From Streptomyces sp. MA5143a (GTDB lineage Bacteria > Actinomycetota > Actinomycetes > Streptomycetales > Streptomycetaceae): a stretch of DNA of 64,000 nucleotides. This document shows, one piece after another, positions 7,809-15,602 of this stretch. The notes beneath the pieces were generated by a model. The model did not search any database and had not been told where the DNA came from. It saw only the letters and a list, made by a program, of their open reading frames with translations. Location: positions 363,847 to 427,846 of the forward strand of contig NZ_OLMK01000009.1 of assembly GCF_900290235.1 (NCBI RefSeq), in the 5' to 3' direction. The position numbers and the translations under genes were made by a program. The first letter of the stretch is position 1. Each line of letters begins with the position of its first letter.

Positions 7809-8636
7809 TCAGTTCGTGTGGATTCGGTTGCTCGGGATCGGCTGCCACTGCCGTGAGCCCTGCTTGTCACGGATGATGCGGCCGCCCTGGGTCCCCGGGA
7901 AGTGTGCGCCGAGACCGATAGCTCCGGTACGTTCCATCTCTTGCGCGAGCCGGTCGCGGGCCCTGGCCGCCGCGGCGCGATCTTCGTCCAGGCGGTCGGT
8001 CCACCCATCCTCGACCAGGAGTACGGGGTGATGCGCGGTGTCCCCCAGCAGCAATACTCGTGCTTCGCCGGTCTCGATCTCGCCGACGCAGTTGCCGGGC
8101 GTGTGACCGGCGAACAGCCGCAGCGCGACCGAATCCGCGATCTCCGTTCGCTCCCCCTCGGCTAGGCGGAGAAGGTCGGAAACGGCATGGATGGTATCGG
8201 TCACCCGGGCCGTGGCAGGGTTGCTGCCGGGATCAGCACGCATCCAGTCGTAATCAGCGCGGTGGCAGTGGTGCCGGGCGTGAGTGAAGATCGGTTCACC
8301 CGCAGGAGCGACCCAGCCGACGTGGTCCAAGTGCAGGTGGGTGAGCACGACATCGGTGATCTGCTCGGGTGTGACGCCAAGATCGGCGAGCGAGTCGAAC
8401 AGCTTTCCGCGCGTTTCGACGATATCGATGTTCGGTCCCAGTCCCGCGTCGACCAGGATCGTCCGGTCTCCCGATCGCAGCAGGAAACCGCCCATCGGCA
8501 TGATCCAGCCCGCCCCGTCGAACCACGGCGGCGCGGTCTGCCAATCTTGGCCCGCGCCGGGCGGAGGGTCGAAGAATTCGCCCGGCGGTACGGGATGCTG
8601 AGCATCGAGTACGGGATCGATGCTGGTAACGACCAC
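7809..8636 (-). CDS. MBL-fold metallo-hydrolase
   Basis: 275 residues of the metallo-beta-lactamase fold. The metal-binding signature HLHLDH is near residue 105. Later ligands are the His in FAGHTPGN, the Asp in LLLGDTAHH and a His near the C-terminus in GLGAHFPG. This arrangement is seen in lactonases and related hydrolases that bind two metals. It has no signal peptide. The following aldo/keto reductase starts 22 bases downstream, suggesting a joint carbonyl or lactone step. The precise substrate cannot be assigned. Confidence 0.9.
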   Translation of the reverse strand: MVVTSIDPVLDAQHPVPPGEFFDPPPGAGQDWQTAPPWFDGAGWIMPMGGFLLRSGDRTILVDAGLGPNIDIVETRGKLFDSLADLGVTPEQITDVVLTHLHLDHVGWVAPAGEPIFTHARHHCHRADYDWMRADPGSNPATARVTDTIHAVSDLLRLAEGERTEIADSVALRLFAGHTPGNCVGEIETGEARVLLLGDTAHHPVLLVEDGWTDRLDEDRAAAARARDRLAQEMERTGAIGLGAHFPGTQGGRIIRDKQGSRQWQPIPSNRIHTN

Positions 8637-8828
8637 AAGGTCCTCCTCGGCGTTGTGTGGCGTGCACCGTGGGCGCCGGCAGTCGGCGGTGCAGCGGCGA
8701 CGGCACGGGCTTGGACGGCCTCATCGGTTCGCAGATCGTCCCCGCGGTGATGTCGTCACGGTTTTGTCGGGTGCAGTGCTGCGGGACCTCCGTGCCCGCG
8801 AACGAGGGGTGGAGCCGGATGAGAGGGC

Positions 8829-9935
8829 TCAGAAGGTGAAGACGGTTCGCAGGCCGGTGCCCGACTTCAGGTCGGCGATGGCCTCGTTGATCTCGGCCAG
8901 GGGACGACGCCGGGTGATGAGCTCGTCGAGCTTGAGGGTCCCTTCGAGGTACTCGCGCACCAGAACGGGGAAGTCGCGGGCCGAGTAGCCGCTGCCCATC
9001 AGCGAGCCGGTGATCACCTTCTCCTGGAGGATGATGTCGGCGATGTTGTCAAGGGCGAGTGCGGAGGAGCTGGGCGCCATGCCCAGGAGGACCGCGGTTC
9101 CGCCCGGGCGGATTGCGGAGACGGCCTGCACCATGCAGTCCGTCAGACCGGTGCTCTCGAACGTGAAGTGGGCGCCGAAGGGGCCGGTGACGGCGCGGAC
9201 GGCGTCGGGTACCTGCACGTGGCGGGCGTCGATGACGTGGGTCGCGCCGAACGCGGTCGCGGCCGCCAGCTTCTCCTCACTGACGTCGACCGCGATCACG
9301 CTGCCGGCGCCCGCCCGTCGTGCCGCCTGGACGATGTTCAGGCCCACTCCGCCGCAGCCGAGGACCGCGACGTGGTCGCCGGGCCGTACCGTGACCCGGT
9401 TGCGGACGGCACCCACTCCCGTGGAGACCGCGCAGCCGATGAGGCACGCGAGGTCCAGCGGCATGGCCTTGTCGATGGCGATGGCGCATTCCGCGGGCAC
9501 GATCGTCTCCTCGGTGAACGTGCCGAGGGGGCCGAAGGGGGTCACCGGGGTGCCGTCGACCGACAGGGCGGGGCCGTTCCCCGTGCGCGGGTCCGCCAGC
9601 TGAAGGCTCCGCAGGCACAACGAGGGATGATCGTCCGTACAGAACTCGCACGTGCCATCGTGCCCCAAGGCGGAGAGGATCACGTGGTCGCCGACGGCGG
9701 GGCCCAAGACGCCCGGGCCGACCTCGGTCACCACGCCGGCGCCCTCGTGTCCGGCGACCGCCGGTGGCGGCATGGTCATGCTGGCGACGCCGCCGTAGAG
9801 GGCCTGCACGTCCGTGTGGCACAGGCCGGCGGCGGCCATCCGGACACGGACTTCTCCAGGACCTGGCGGCCGGACGTCGACCTCGATGAATTCGACGGGG
9901 CCGTCTGCCTTTAATTGCACGGCTGCCTTGGTCAT
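8829..9935 (-). CDS. zinc-dependent alcohol dehydrogenase (MDR family)
   Basis: This 368-residue medium-chain dehydrogenase oxidises alcohols to aldehydes with NAD or a tightly bound nicotinamide. The N-terminal GroES-like domain has the catalytic-zinc ligands in GLCHTDVQ and GHEGAGVV. The Rossmann domain has VAVLGCGGVGLNIVQAA near residue 190. The structural-zinc loop is unusual: GHDGTCEFCTDDHPSLC has three cysteines, with Asp where the first is normally found. It lies 82 bases after another alcohol dehydrogenase, at the far end of the P450 gene series. Confidence 0.92.
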   Translation of the reverse strand: MTKAAVQLKADGPVEFIEVDVRPPGPGEVRVRMAAAGLCHTDVQALYGGVASMTMPPPAVAGHEGAGVVTEVGPGVLGPAVGDHVILSALGHDGTCEFCTDDHPSLCLRSLQLADPRTGNGPALSVDGTPVTPFGPLGTFTEETIVPAECAIAIDKAMPLDLACLIGCAVSTGVGAVRNRVTVRPGDHVAVLGCGGVGLNIVQAARRAGAGSVIAVDVSEEKLAAATAFGATHVIDARHVQVPDAVRAVTGPFGAHFTFESTGLTDCMVQAVSAIRPGGTAVLLGMAPSSSALALDNIADIILQEKVITGSLMGSGYSARDFPVLVREYLEGTLKLDELITRRRPLAEINEAIADLKSGTGLRTVFTF

Positions 9936-10017
9936 GTCTGTTTCCTTTCGTGTTGCTGATGTTGCTGGTGATCTCGTCGGCTGGAGTGCCCCGCTCCCGG
10001 CAGCGCGGCGGGAGGGT

Positions 10018-11037
10018 TCAGGGCCGCAGAATGGTCTTGACGAAGTCGCGTGCCATGAACGACTGGTAGGTCTCGGCGGCGGCGGACAGGGGGGCTTCGT
10101 GGTCGATGACGATGCCCGGCTCGATCCTCCCCGCGGTGATCATGGTGGTGAGGTTGTCGTTGGCCGCGTACGGGTTGCCGGTGACCGGCACGATGGTCAC
10201 CTGGCGTCCGAACAGGTTCTGCGCGGTGACCGGCAGGTCGCCGTCGAGCAGGACACCGACGAGACCGACGGTGCCGCCGAGGGCCACACACGCCAGGGCG
10301 GTGCTGATCGCAGGGATGGCGCCGACGGCGTCGATGGCCACGTCGACGCCGTTCCCACCGGTCAGTTCGAGAACGCGTTCGGCGGCACCCTCACCGCCGG
10401 GCACCGGCACCGCGCCGAGCTTCTCCGCCTGCTTCAGGCGACGCTGGTCCAGGTCCACGAGGTAGACGGCGGCCGCGCCGCGGGCGAGGGCCAGTTGCGC
10501 GATGAGGAGGCCGACCGGGCCGGAGCCGACGACGCCCACGGTCGCACCGCTCTGGAAGCGGGTCTTGACGAGCGCCTCCCAGGCGGTGGGGAGGATGTCG
10601 GTGAGGACGAGCGCGTCCTGGTCGGACACGGAGGCGTCGAGTTCGCTGAGTGTGAAGTCGGCGCGAGGGACGCGGACGTACTCGGCCTGGCCTCCGTCGA
10701 GGATGCCTCCGCCGAAGAGCCGGTATTCGGCGCACCGGGGCTGGTTCGCGGTGCGGCAGGGTTTGCACCGTCCGCAGGCGACGAACATCTTCGACAGCAC
10801 CCGCTGCCCCTCGGTCACATGGTGTACCTGGGTGCCCGTCTCGACGACGGTGCCGATGAACTCGTGCCCCAGCGTGAGGGTGGGCGGCAGGAAGGGGTGC
10901 CGGACGAAGTGCAGATCCGTCCCGCACACGGCGGCCGCGCTCACCTTGACGATCACGTCATCGGGTTCCACGACAGTGGGCTTGGGAGCATCCGTCACTT
11001 CGACGGTGCCATTGCCCTGGGTAACGACAGCGAGCAT
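10018..11037 (-). CDS. zinc-binding dehydrogenase (MDR family)
   Basis: About 339 residues. The catalytic zinc site is in AAVCGTDLHFVRHP and GHEFIGTV, and the full structural-zinc set of four cysteines is in CGRCKPCRTANQPRC. The Rossmann motif VGVVGSGPVGLLIAQLAL follows. The layout is that of threonine/sorbitol/formaldehyde dehydrogenase relatives. The start at 11037 is preferred because AAAGGAACCAGGA stands directly before it; an in-frame ATG 48 bases upstream has no such site. It follows the toroid-like gene by 52 bases and is probably part of the same transcript, where it could oxidise the alcohol made by the P450. Confidence 0.9.
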   Translation of the reverse strand: MLAVVTQGNGTVEVTDAPKPTVVEPDDVIVKVSAAAVCGTDLHFVRHPFLPPTLTLGHEFIGTVVETGTQVHHVTEGQRVLSKMFVACGRCKPCRTANQPRCAEYRLFGGGILDGGQAEYVRVPRADFTLSELDASVSDQDALVLTDILPTAWEALVKTRFQSGATVGVVGSGPVGLLIAQLALARGAAAVYLVDLDQRRLKQAEKLGAVPVPGGEGAAERVLELTGGNGVDVAIDAVGAIPAISTALACVALGGTVGLVGVLLDGDLPVTAQNLFGRQVTIVPVTGNPYAANDNLTTMITAGRIEPGIVIDHEAPLSAAAETYQSFMARDFVKTILRP

Positions 11038-11089
11038 TCCTGGTTCCTTTGCCGACGCACGTCCGTCTTTGGCCGTGCGAATCAATGCG

Positions 11090-12166
11090 TCAGGCGGGGG
11101 TGGTGCCGGCGCTCGTGGAGCGCAGGGCGTGCTCGATGTAGGACAGTTCCATCACGTGCTCGGCCGTCTTCCAGTACAGGTCGAGCATTCCGGGCCTCGG
11201 GGTCGCGAACGACGACGGTGCCCAGGCGCCGTCGTGGCGCTGGCGCTGTACGAACCACTCGCCCATCCGGACCGTCCAGGGGAGGTGGCCGCCGTCCGGG
11301 TCGGCCGTGAGCATGGCGGCGGCGCCCCAGCCGAACTTGCAGATCTGCACCGACGTCGGGTCGTCGTACTGCTCCTCGGTGCCGCGTGTGGTGAGGGTGA
11401 GGTACTCACGGCCCAGCCGGAGCGCGGAGGCGTCGCTGGTCTGTCGTGCGTATCCGGCGAGGAAGGCGGCGGCGATGCCGGGGTGGAAGTACGCCTGCCG
11501 GGGCGCCCGGAAGTCGACCACGCGGAGGAAGGCCGTCTCGTCCGGGAAGTCGGTGACCAGGGTGTCGCCGCGGCGGCTGGTGAACAGCCGGTGGGGCAGG
11601 TCGGGCTGGTCGGCGAGGTTGCGATTCAGCCACCGGTGGACGCCGTCGGCGGTGTGACGGTCACCGGTGACCAGCGCGGAGAAGCCCAGTTGGGCGGTCT
11701 TGAGGTTGTCCTCCAGGGGGTCCTGCGCGAAGTCGCGGAGGTCGTAGGCTCCGCCGGTGTCGGGGTTCTGGAAGCGTGCGAGCGTGGTGTTGATCGCGGT
11801 CGCGGTGTCGTAGCGGCCGAGCAGCCAGGAGGCGATCGCGAGGGGGGAGAGGTGGTAGACGGGGCTGGTGCCGCCGGGGGCGTCGTAGGGGCCGGAGCGG
11901 AGGTCGCCTTCGTCGGTGAGGGCCTCGCGTTCGGCCCAGCCCATCATCGCGGCGGCGGCGTCCGGGGCTCCGCCGACGCACAGGGCCCAAGGGGCGCGCC
12001 ACCACGAGTTGGCGGTCTCGGCGCCTTCGGGGCGGCCGTCGTCGGCAATGCGGTCGCGCAGCCAGGCCACCCCTTTGGCCCGTGCCTGGCTGATCCGGGT
12101 CAGCAGGTCGGGGGTGGGTTCGGTCGGCCAGGGGGCCGTTTCCGTGTCCGACGCGAGGGTCGTCAT
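11090..12166 (-). CDS. uncharacterised protein with an alpha-toroid-like sequence
   Basis: I do not recognise a named family for this 358-residue cytoplasmic protein. It is mostly helical, with several repeats of an aromatic, Gly- and Asp-rich turn between helices: FQNPDTGGAYDLRDF, TADPDGGHLPWTVRMGEWF and QRQRHDGAWAPS. This pattern is typical of alpha/alpha-barrel proteins such as six-hairpin glycosidases, terpene cyclases or prenyltransferases. No QW or DXDD motif is evident. Its ATG overlaps the stop of the HtaA-like gene as ATGA, so the two are translationally coupled and probably act together. It may be a catalytic or ligand-handling partner in the P450 pathway. Confidence 0.75.
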   Translation of the reverse strand: MTTLASDTETAPWPTEPTPDLLTRISQARAKGVAWLRDRIADDGRPEGAETANSWWRAPWALCVGGAPDAAAAMMGWAEREALTDEGDLRSGPYDAPGGTSPVYHLSPLAIASWLLGRYDTATAINTTLARFQNPDTGGAYDLRDFAQDPLEDNLKTAQLGFSALVTGDRHTADGVHRWLNRNLADQPDLPHRLFTSRRGDTLVTDFPDETAFLRVVDFRAPRQAYFHPGIAAAFLAGYARQTSDASALRLGREYLTLTTRGTEEQYDDPTSVQICKFGWGAAAMLTADPDGGHLPWTVRMGEWFVQRQRHDGAWAPSSFATPRPGMLDLYWKTAEHVMELSYIEHALRSTSAGTTPA

Positions 12167-12684
12167 GGTGTCTTCTCCAGGGCGGTTGTGGAGGACGGAG
12201 TGAGGAGGAGGGTCAGGTCGTCGAACGGTTCGTCCACGGGGTAGACCCCGTTGAAGAGTTCGGATCCCTGAGCAGTCAGCCGGACGTGCGTGCCGAGGCA
12301 AAAGTCGGCGTGGTCCGTCGGATCGGCGGTCCGCAGGTGGAGGGAGGTCAGGGGGATGCGCTCGGGTGACTGGCCGGGCGGTGCCGCGATGGTCAGGGTT
12401 CCCGCGCCGCCGGTGACGGACAGCCAGGGGTCGGCGATGCGGAGGAAGAGCAGCCCGTAGTGGGCGGCGAAGCGTACGTCTCCCCGGAACTTCAGCAGGC
12501 CGGTGACCGTGTCGGCGTCGAATGCCGACGCATCGTCCGGGCTGAAGAGGAACATGTGCTCGTCGACGACCGAGGCGCCGTCGGTGACCGAGCAGCGGCC
12601 CTCTGGAGAGCGGGCGATGTAGCGCAGGAACGGGACTTTGACGCTCCATCGCAGTCCGGGCAGGGTGGCCGGGCCGGCGGTCAT
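12163..12684 (-). CDS. HtaA-like domain protein without signal peptide
   Basis: The 173 residues form essentially a single HtaA-type domain. An opening LRWSVKVPFLRYI is followed by SVTDGAS and then the most characteristic part, FRGDVRFAAHYGLLFLRIAD, with WLSVTGGAGTLTI after it. In corynebacteria, HtaA domains are secreted or membrane-anchored haemoglobin/haem-binding modules that use conserved Tyr and His. Here there is neither a signal peptide nor a transmembrane anchor. The gene overlaps both neighbours by ATGA and sits between a ferredoxin reductase and a toroid-like protein. A cytoplasmic role in handling haem or a hydrophobic substrate for the P450 is possible but unproven. Confidence 0.7.
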   Translation of the reverse strand: MTAGPATLPGLRWSVKVPFLRYIARSPEGRCSVTDGASVVDEHMFLFSPDDASAFDADTVTGLLKFRGDVRFAAHYGLLFLRIADPWLSVTGGAGTLTIAAPPGQSPERIPLTSLHLRTADPTDHADFCLGTHVRLTAQGSELFNGVYPVDEPFDDLTLLLTPSSTTALEKTP

Positions 12685-13973
12685 GCCACTGCCTGCCGGG
12701 GATCGTCGGCGATGAGCTTCTTCAACGGCACCGTGGTGTCAGTGGCCGCTTCGGGCGGGATGGTCCGGCCCGCGGCCAAGGCGGAGCGTACGGCGAGGAA
12801 GTCGGCCGGCCGGTTGACGAAGTCGCCGGCGACCAGATGTCCGCCGCGGTAGTAGAGGACGGCGAACTTCTCCGTGTCCGGCTCGCCGCGTACGACGTAC
12901 CGGTCATGGCCGGTCGACAGGCCGGCGACCTGGAGTTTGAGGTCGTACTGGTCGGACCAGAACCAGGGCACGGCCCCGTAGGGGACCGGCCTGTCGGCGA
13001 GCAGGGCGGCGGCGGTCTTCGCCTGTTCGATGGCGGTGTTCACCGACTCGAAGCGGATCCGGGCCGGGCCGTCGGGGAGGTCCACCGGCGGGGGGCAGGC
13101 GACGCAGTCGCCCGCGGCGACCGTGGTGCCGTCGGAGGTGAGGCCGTACTCGTTGACGACGATGCCGTTGTCGACGGTCAGTCCGAGCTGCTCGGCGAGT
13201 TCGGTGCGGGGCACGGCGCCGATCCCGACGACCACCAGGTCGGCCGTCAGCGCGCTGCCGTCGGGGAGTTCGGCGCCACGGACGCGCCCGTGACCGTCGT
13301 CCAGGAGGCGTACGGGCGGCGCTCCGAGGTGCACTCGCACCCCGCGCCGGATGTGGGCGTCGAGGAAGAACTCGCTGGTCGGGACCCCTACGGCACGTTC
13401 GAGCAGTCGGTTGTCGGCGAGGGCGACGGTGACCTCGCAGCCGAGCCCCCGGGCACTGGCCGCGACTTCGAGTCCGATGAAGCCACCGCCGATGACCAGG
13501 ACGTCGACCGCCTCTGCCAGGGCCGCACGCAGGGCGAGCGCGTCGTCGGCGTCCCGGAGGTAGTGGACGCCGGCCAGATCGGCGCCGGGGACGGGCAGTC
13601 GTCGTGGGTGGGCGCCCACGGTGAGCGCGAGCCGGTCGAACGCGAAGCTACGGCCGGAGTGCGCGTACGCGACCCCTGCACCGCCGTCGCCCCGGTCGAC
13701 CCGGATGATGCGTTCCCCGAGGACCAGCCGGATGCCCTGGTCGGCGTAGAACGCCTCCGATCGCAGTGTGATCGCGTCGGGCGACGTCTCCGCGTGGAGG
13801 AGGGTCTTGGAGAGCGGTGGGCGCTGGTAGGGCGCGTGCTGTTCGGCGCCGACCACGGTGATCGGGGCTGTGTAGCCGTACTCGCGGAGGGAACAGGCCA
13901 GCTGGATGCCGGCCTGGCAGGCGCCCACCACGAGCACGCCGGTGTCGCGCGGGGCGACGGCGGTGCTGTTCAC
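12681..13973 (-). CDS. FAD-dependent ferredoxin reductase
   Basis: This 430-residue protein is of the rhodocoxin/putidaredoxin-reductase type. It transfers electrons from NAD(P)H through FAD to the adjacent ferredoxin. The first Rossmann motif is degenerate but recognisable (VLVVGACQAGIQLACSL). PYQRPPLSKTLL follows, then the NAD motif VLVIGGGFIGLEVAASARGL and the second FAD segment TVAAGDCVACP. The C-terminal dimerisation domain ends near residue 410. It lies six bases after the ferredoxin and overlaps the HtaA-like gene, completing a class I bacterial P450 electron chain. Confidence 0.93.
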   Translation of the reverse strand: MNSTAVAPRDTGVLVVGACQAGIQLACSLREYGYTAPITVVGAEQHAPYQRPPLSKTLLHAETSPDAITLRSEAFYADQGIRLVLGERIIRVDRGDGGAGVAYAHSGRSFAFDRLALTVGAHPRRLPVPGADLAGVHYLRDADDALALRAALAEAVDVLVIGGGFIGLEVAASARGLGCEVTVALADNRLLERAVGVPTSEFFLDAHIRRGVRVHLGAPPVRLLDDGHGRVRGAELPDGSALTADLVVVGIGAVPRTELAEQLGLTVDNGIVVNEYGLTSDGTTVAAGDCVACPPPVDLPDGPARIRFESVNTAIEQAKTAAALLADRPVPYGAVPWFWSDQYDLKLQVAGLSTGHDRYVVRGEPDTEKFAVLYYRGGHLVAGDFVNRPADFLAVRSALAAGRTIPPEAATDTTVPLKKLIADDPRQAVA

Positions 13974-13979
13974 GAGGTG

Positions 13980-14303
13980 CTACTCCTGGGCTTCCGGGGT
14001 GGTGACGCGCAGCTCGCCGAGCCCTTCGGAGAGCTTGATCTGGCAGGACAGCCGGGAGTTGGGGCAGCGGTCGACGACCGTGCCGTCGAGCATCTCGTCC
14101 TCCAGGCCGCTGACCGGTTCCAGCCGATCCAGGTCGGTTTCGTCCACGAAGACGTGACAGGTGGCGCAGGACAGGACGCCGCCGCATTCGCCGGTGATGC
14201 CGGGGACGCCGTTGCGGACTGCGGTCTGCATCACCGAGTCGCCGACCAGGCCGTCGACGACGCGGACCTCACCGGCGTCGGACACGTAAGTGACCTTGGG
14301 CAT
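13980..14303 (-). CDS. 2Fe-2S ferredoxin (adrenodoxin/putidaredoxin type)
   Basis: 107 residues, full length. The cluster ligands lie in CGGVLSCATC and in RCPNSRLSCQIKL, giving the Cys-x5-Cys-x2-Cys spacing and distal Cys of vertebrate-type P450 ferredoxins. It delivers electrons from the neighbouring FAD reductase to the P450, which ends five bases upstream. Such tight spacing suggests matched stoichiometry. The start is the ATG at 14303. Confidence 0.95.
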   Translation of the reverse strand: MPKVTYVSDAGEVRVVDGLVGDSVMQTAVRNGVPGITGECGGVLSCATCHVFVDETDLDRLEPVSGLEDEMLDGTVVDRCPNSRLSCQIKLSEGLGELRVTTPEAQE

Positions 14304-14308
14304 GTTCG

Positions 14309-15571
14309 TCACACCTCCGTCGGGGTCGAAGTGGGAGTGAAGGTCGCGGGGACCGAGATGTAGCCGTGCGCGCCCCCGATGCTCGGGTAGCCGACCACGG
14401 CGTCCGGGTCGATGCGCAGGCCGGGCAGCCGGGTGAGGATCGTCTCCAGCATGGCGTCGAGTTCGGCCTTGGCCAGGGGCGAGCCGAGGCAGCGGTGGTG
14501 TCCGGTGCTGAAGGAGACGTGGTCGCGCGCGTTGTCCCGCTCCAGGTCGAGCCGGTCCGGGTCGGGGAACTTCAGCGGGTCGCGGTTGGCGCCGGCCAGC
14601 CACATGTAGACGCTCTCCCCACGGGCGATCGGCTGCCCGAGGATCTCGGTGTCCCGTACGGCGGTACGGGCGATGCCGGTCCCCGGTGGCCAGAACCGCA
14701 GGAATTCCTCGATGGCGTTCTTCCGGTACGCGGCGTCCGTGCGCACCCGCTCCGCCTGGTCCGGGTGCTGGGTGAGATGGATCAGCGCACTCGCGGTCGC
14801 GGCGGTAGTGGTGTCGAAGCCGCCGAAGACCAGCGCGTTCACCATGCTCTCGGCCACCTCGAGACCGAGCGGTTCGCCCCGCACCGTACCGGTGGCCAGG
14901 GCCGAGAGGACGTCACCGGCCGGGTTCTGGCTGCGGGTGGCCAGCATGTCGCGGAAGCGGACCCGGAGCCGTGCCTGTGCCTCGTGCGGGTAGCGGGGAT
15001 CGTCCGGCAGCAGGTACACACCCTCGTGCGCGGCGTAGGCGGCGTCGTGCCAGTCGTCGGCGTCGTATCCGAGGACGTAGAGCGTGGTGCGTGCCGTGGT
15101 CGGGATGATCACGTCGTCGATCAGCTCGGCTTGCCCCCGCCCCGCCACCTTGTCGAGGGCCTCGTCGAGGTACTGCCGGGCGACGGGAGCCCACTGGCGC
15201 AGGGCTTTCGGGGTGAAGAACGGCGCTTCGATGCGGCGGCGTTCGGTGTGCAGCGGCGGGTCGGACTCCCCGAGGTGCAGCCGGTAGGGCATCTGGGGGA
15301 TGAGCTGGCCCTTGCCGCCGTTCTCGGTGCCGGTCAGGTCGTTGACGGAGGTGAAGGTCTCCCAGTCGGAGCCGATGCGCTGCACCTCCTCCCACGAGGC
15401 CACCACCCAGTAGCCGCCGTGGTGTTCGGTCCAGGCGATGGGGCTGCCGGTGGCGTGGAACCGGGCGGCGAGTTGCTTCCAGGTGTCGCGGTAGGCGGGC
15501 GAGTGGTGGTCGAAGTCGATGACCGGCCTGCCGGTGGCCGACCGCCGGACGAGGTCGTGGGTGACACTCAT
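14309..15571 (-). CDS. cytochrome P450 monooxygenase
   Basis: This 420-residue soluble bacterial P450 has all hallmark segments. The I-helix oxygen-binding region is FGGFDTTTAA, the K-helix ExxR is in EEFLRFWPP and the haem-ligand loop is FSTGHHRCLG with the axial Cys. It uses the ferredoxin and reductase encoded immediately downstream. Early residues QMPYRLHLGESDPPLHTERR are the C-helix region typical of catabolic actinobacterial P450s. The start at 15571 is chosen because AAAGG lies upstream and the next gene ends 31 bases before it. The substrate is unknown. Redox partners and dehydrogenases in the same series favour catabolism of a hydrophobic compound over antibiotic tailoring. Confidence 0.95.
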   Translation of the reverse strand: MSVTHDLVRRSATGRPVIDFDHHSPAYRDTWKQLAARFHATGSPIAWTEHHGGYWVVASWEEVQRIGSDWETFTSVNDLTGTENGGKGQLIPQMPYRLHLGESDPPLHTERRRIEAPFFTPKALRQWAPVARQYLDEALDKVAGRGQAELIDDVIIPTTARTTLYVLGYDADDWHDAAYAAHEGVYLLPDDPRYPHEAQARLRVRFRDMLATRSQNPAGDVLSALATGTVRGEPLGLEVAESMVNALVFGGFDTTTAATASALIHLTQHPDQAERVRTDAAYRKNAIEEFLRFWPPGTGIARTAVRDTEILGQPIARGESVYMWLAGANRDPLKFPDPDRLDLERDNARDHVSFSTGHHRCLGSPLAKAELDAMLETILTRLPGLRIDPDAVVGYPSIGGAHGYISVPATFTPTSTPTEV

Positions 15572-15602
15572 GTCGTACGGGCCTTTCTTCGCGGGAGCGG
15601 CA

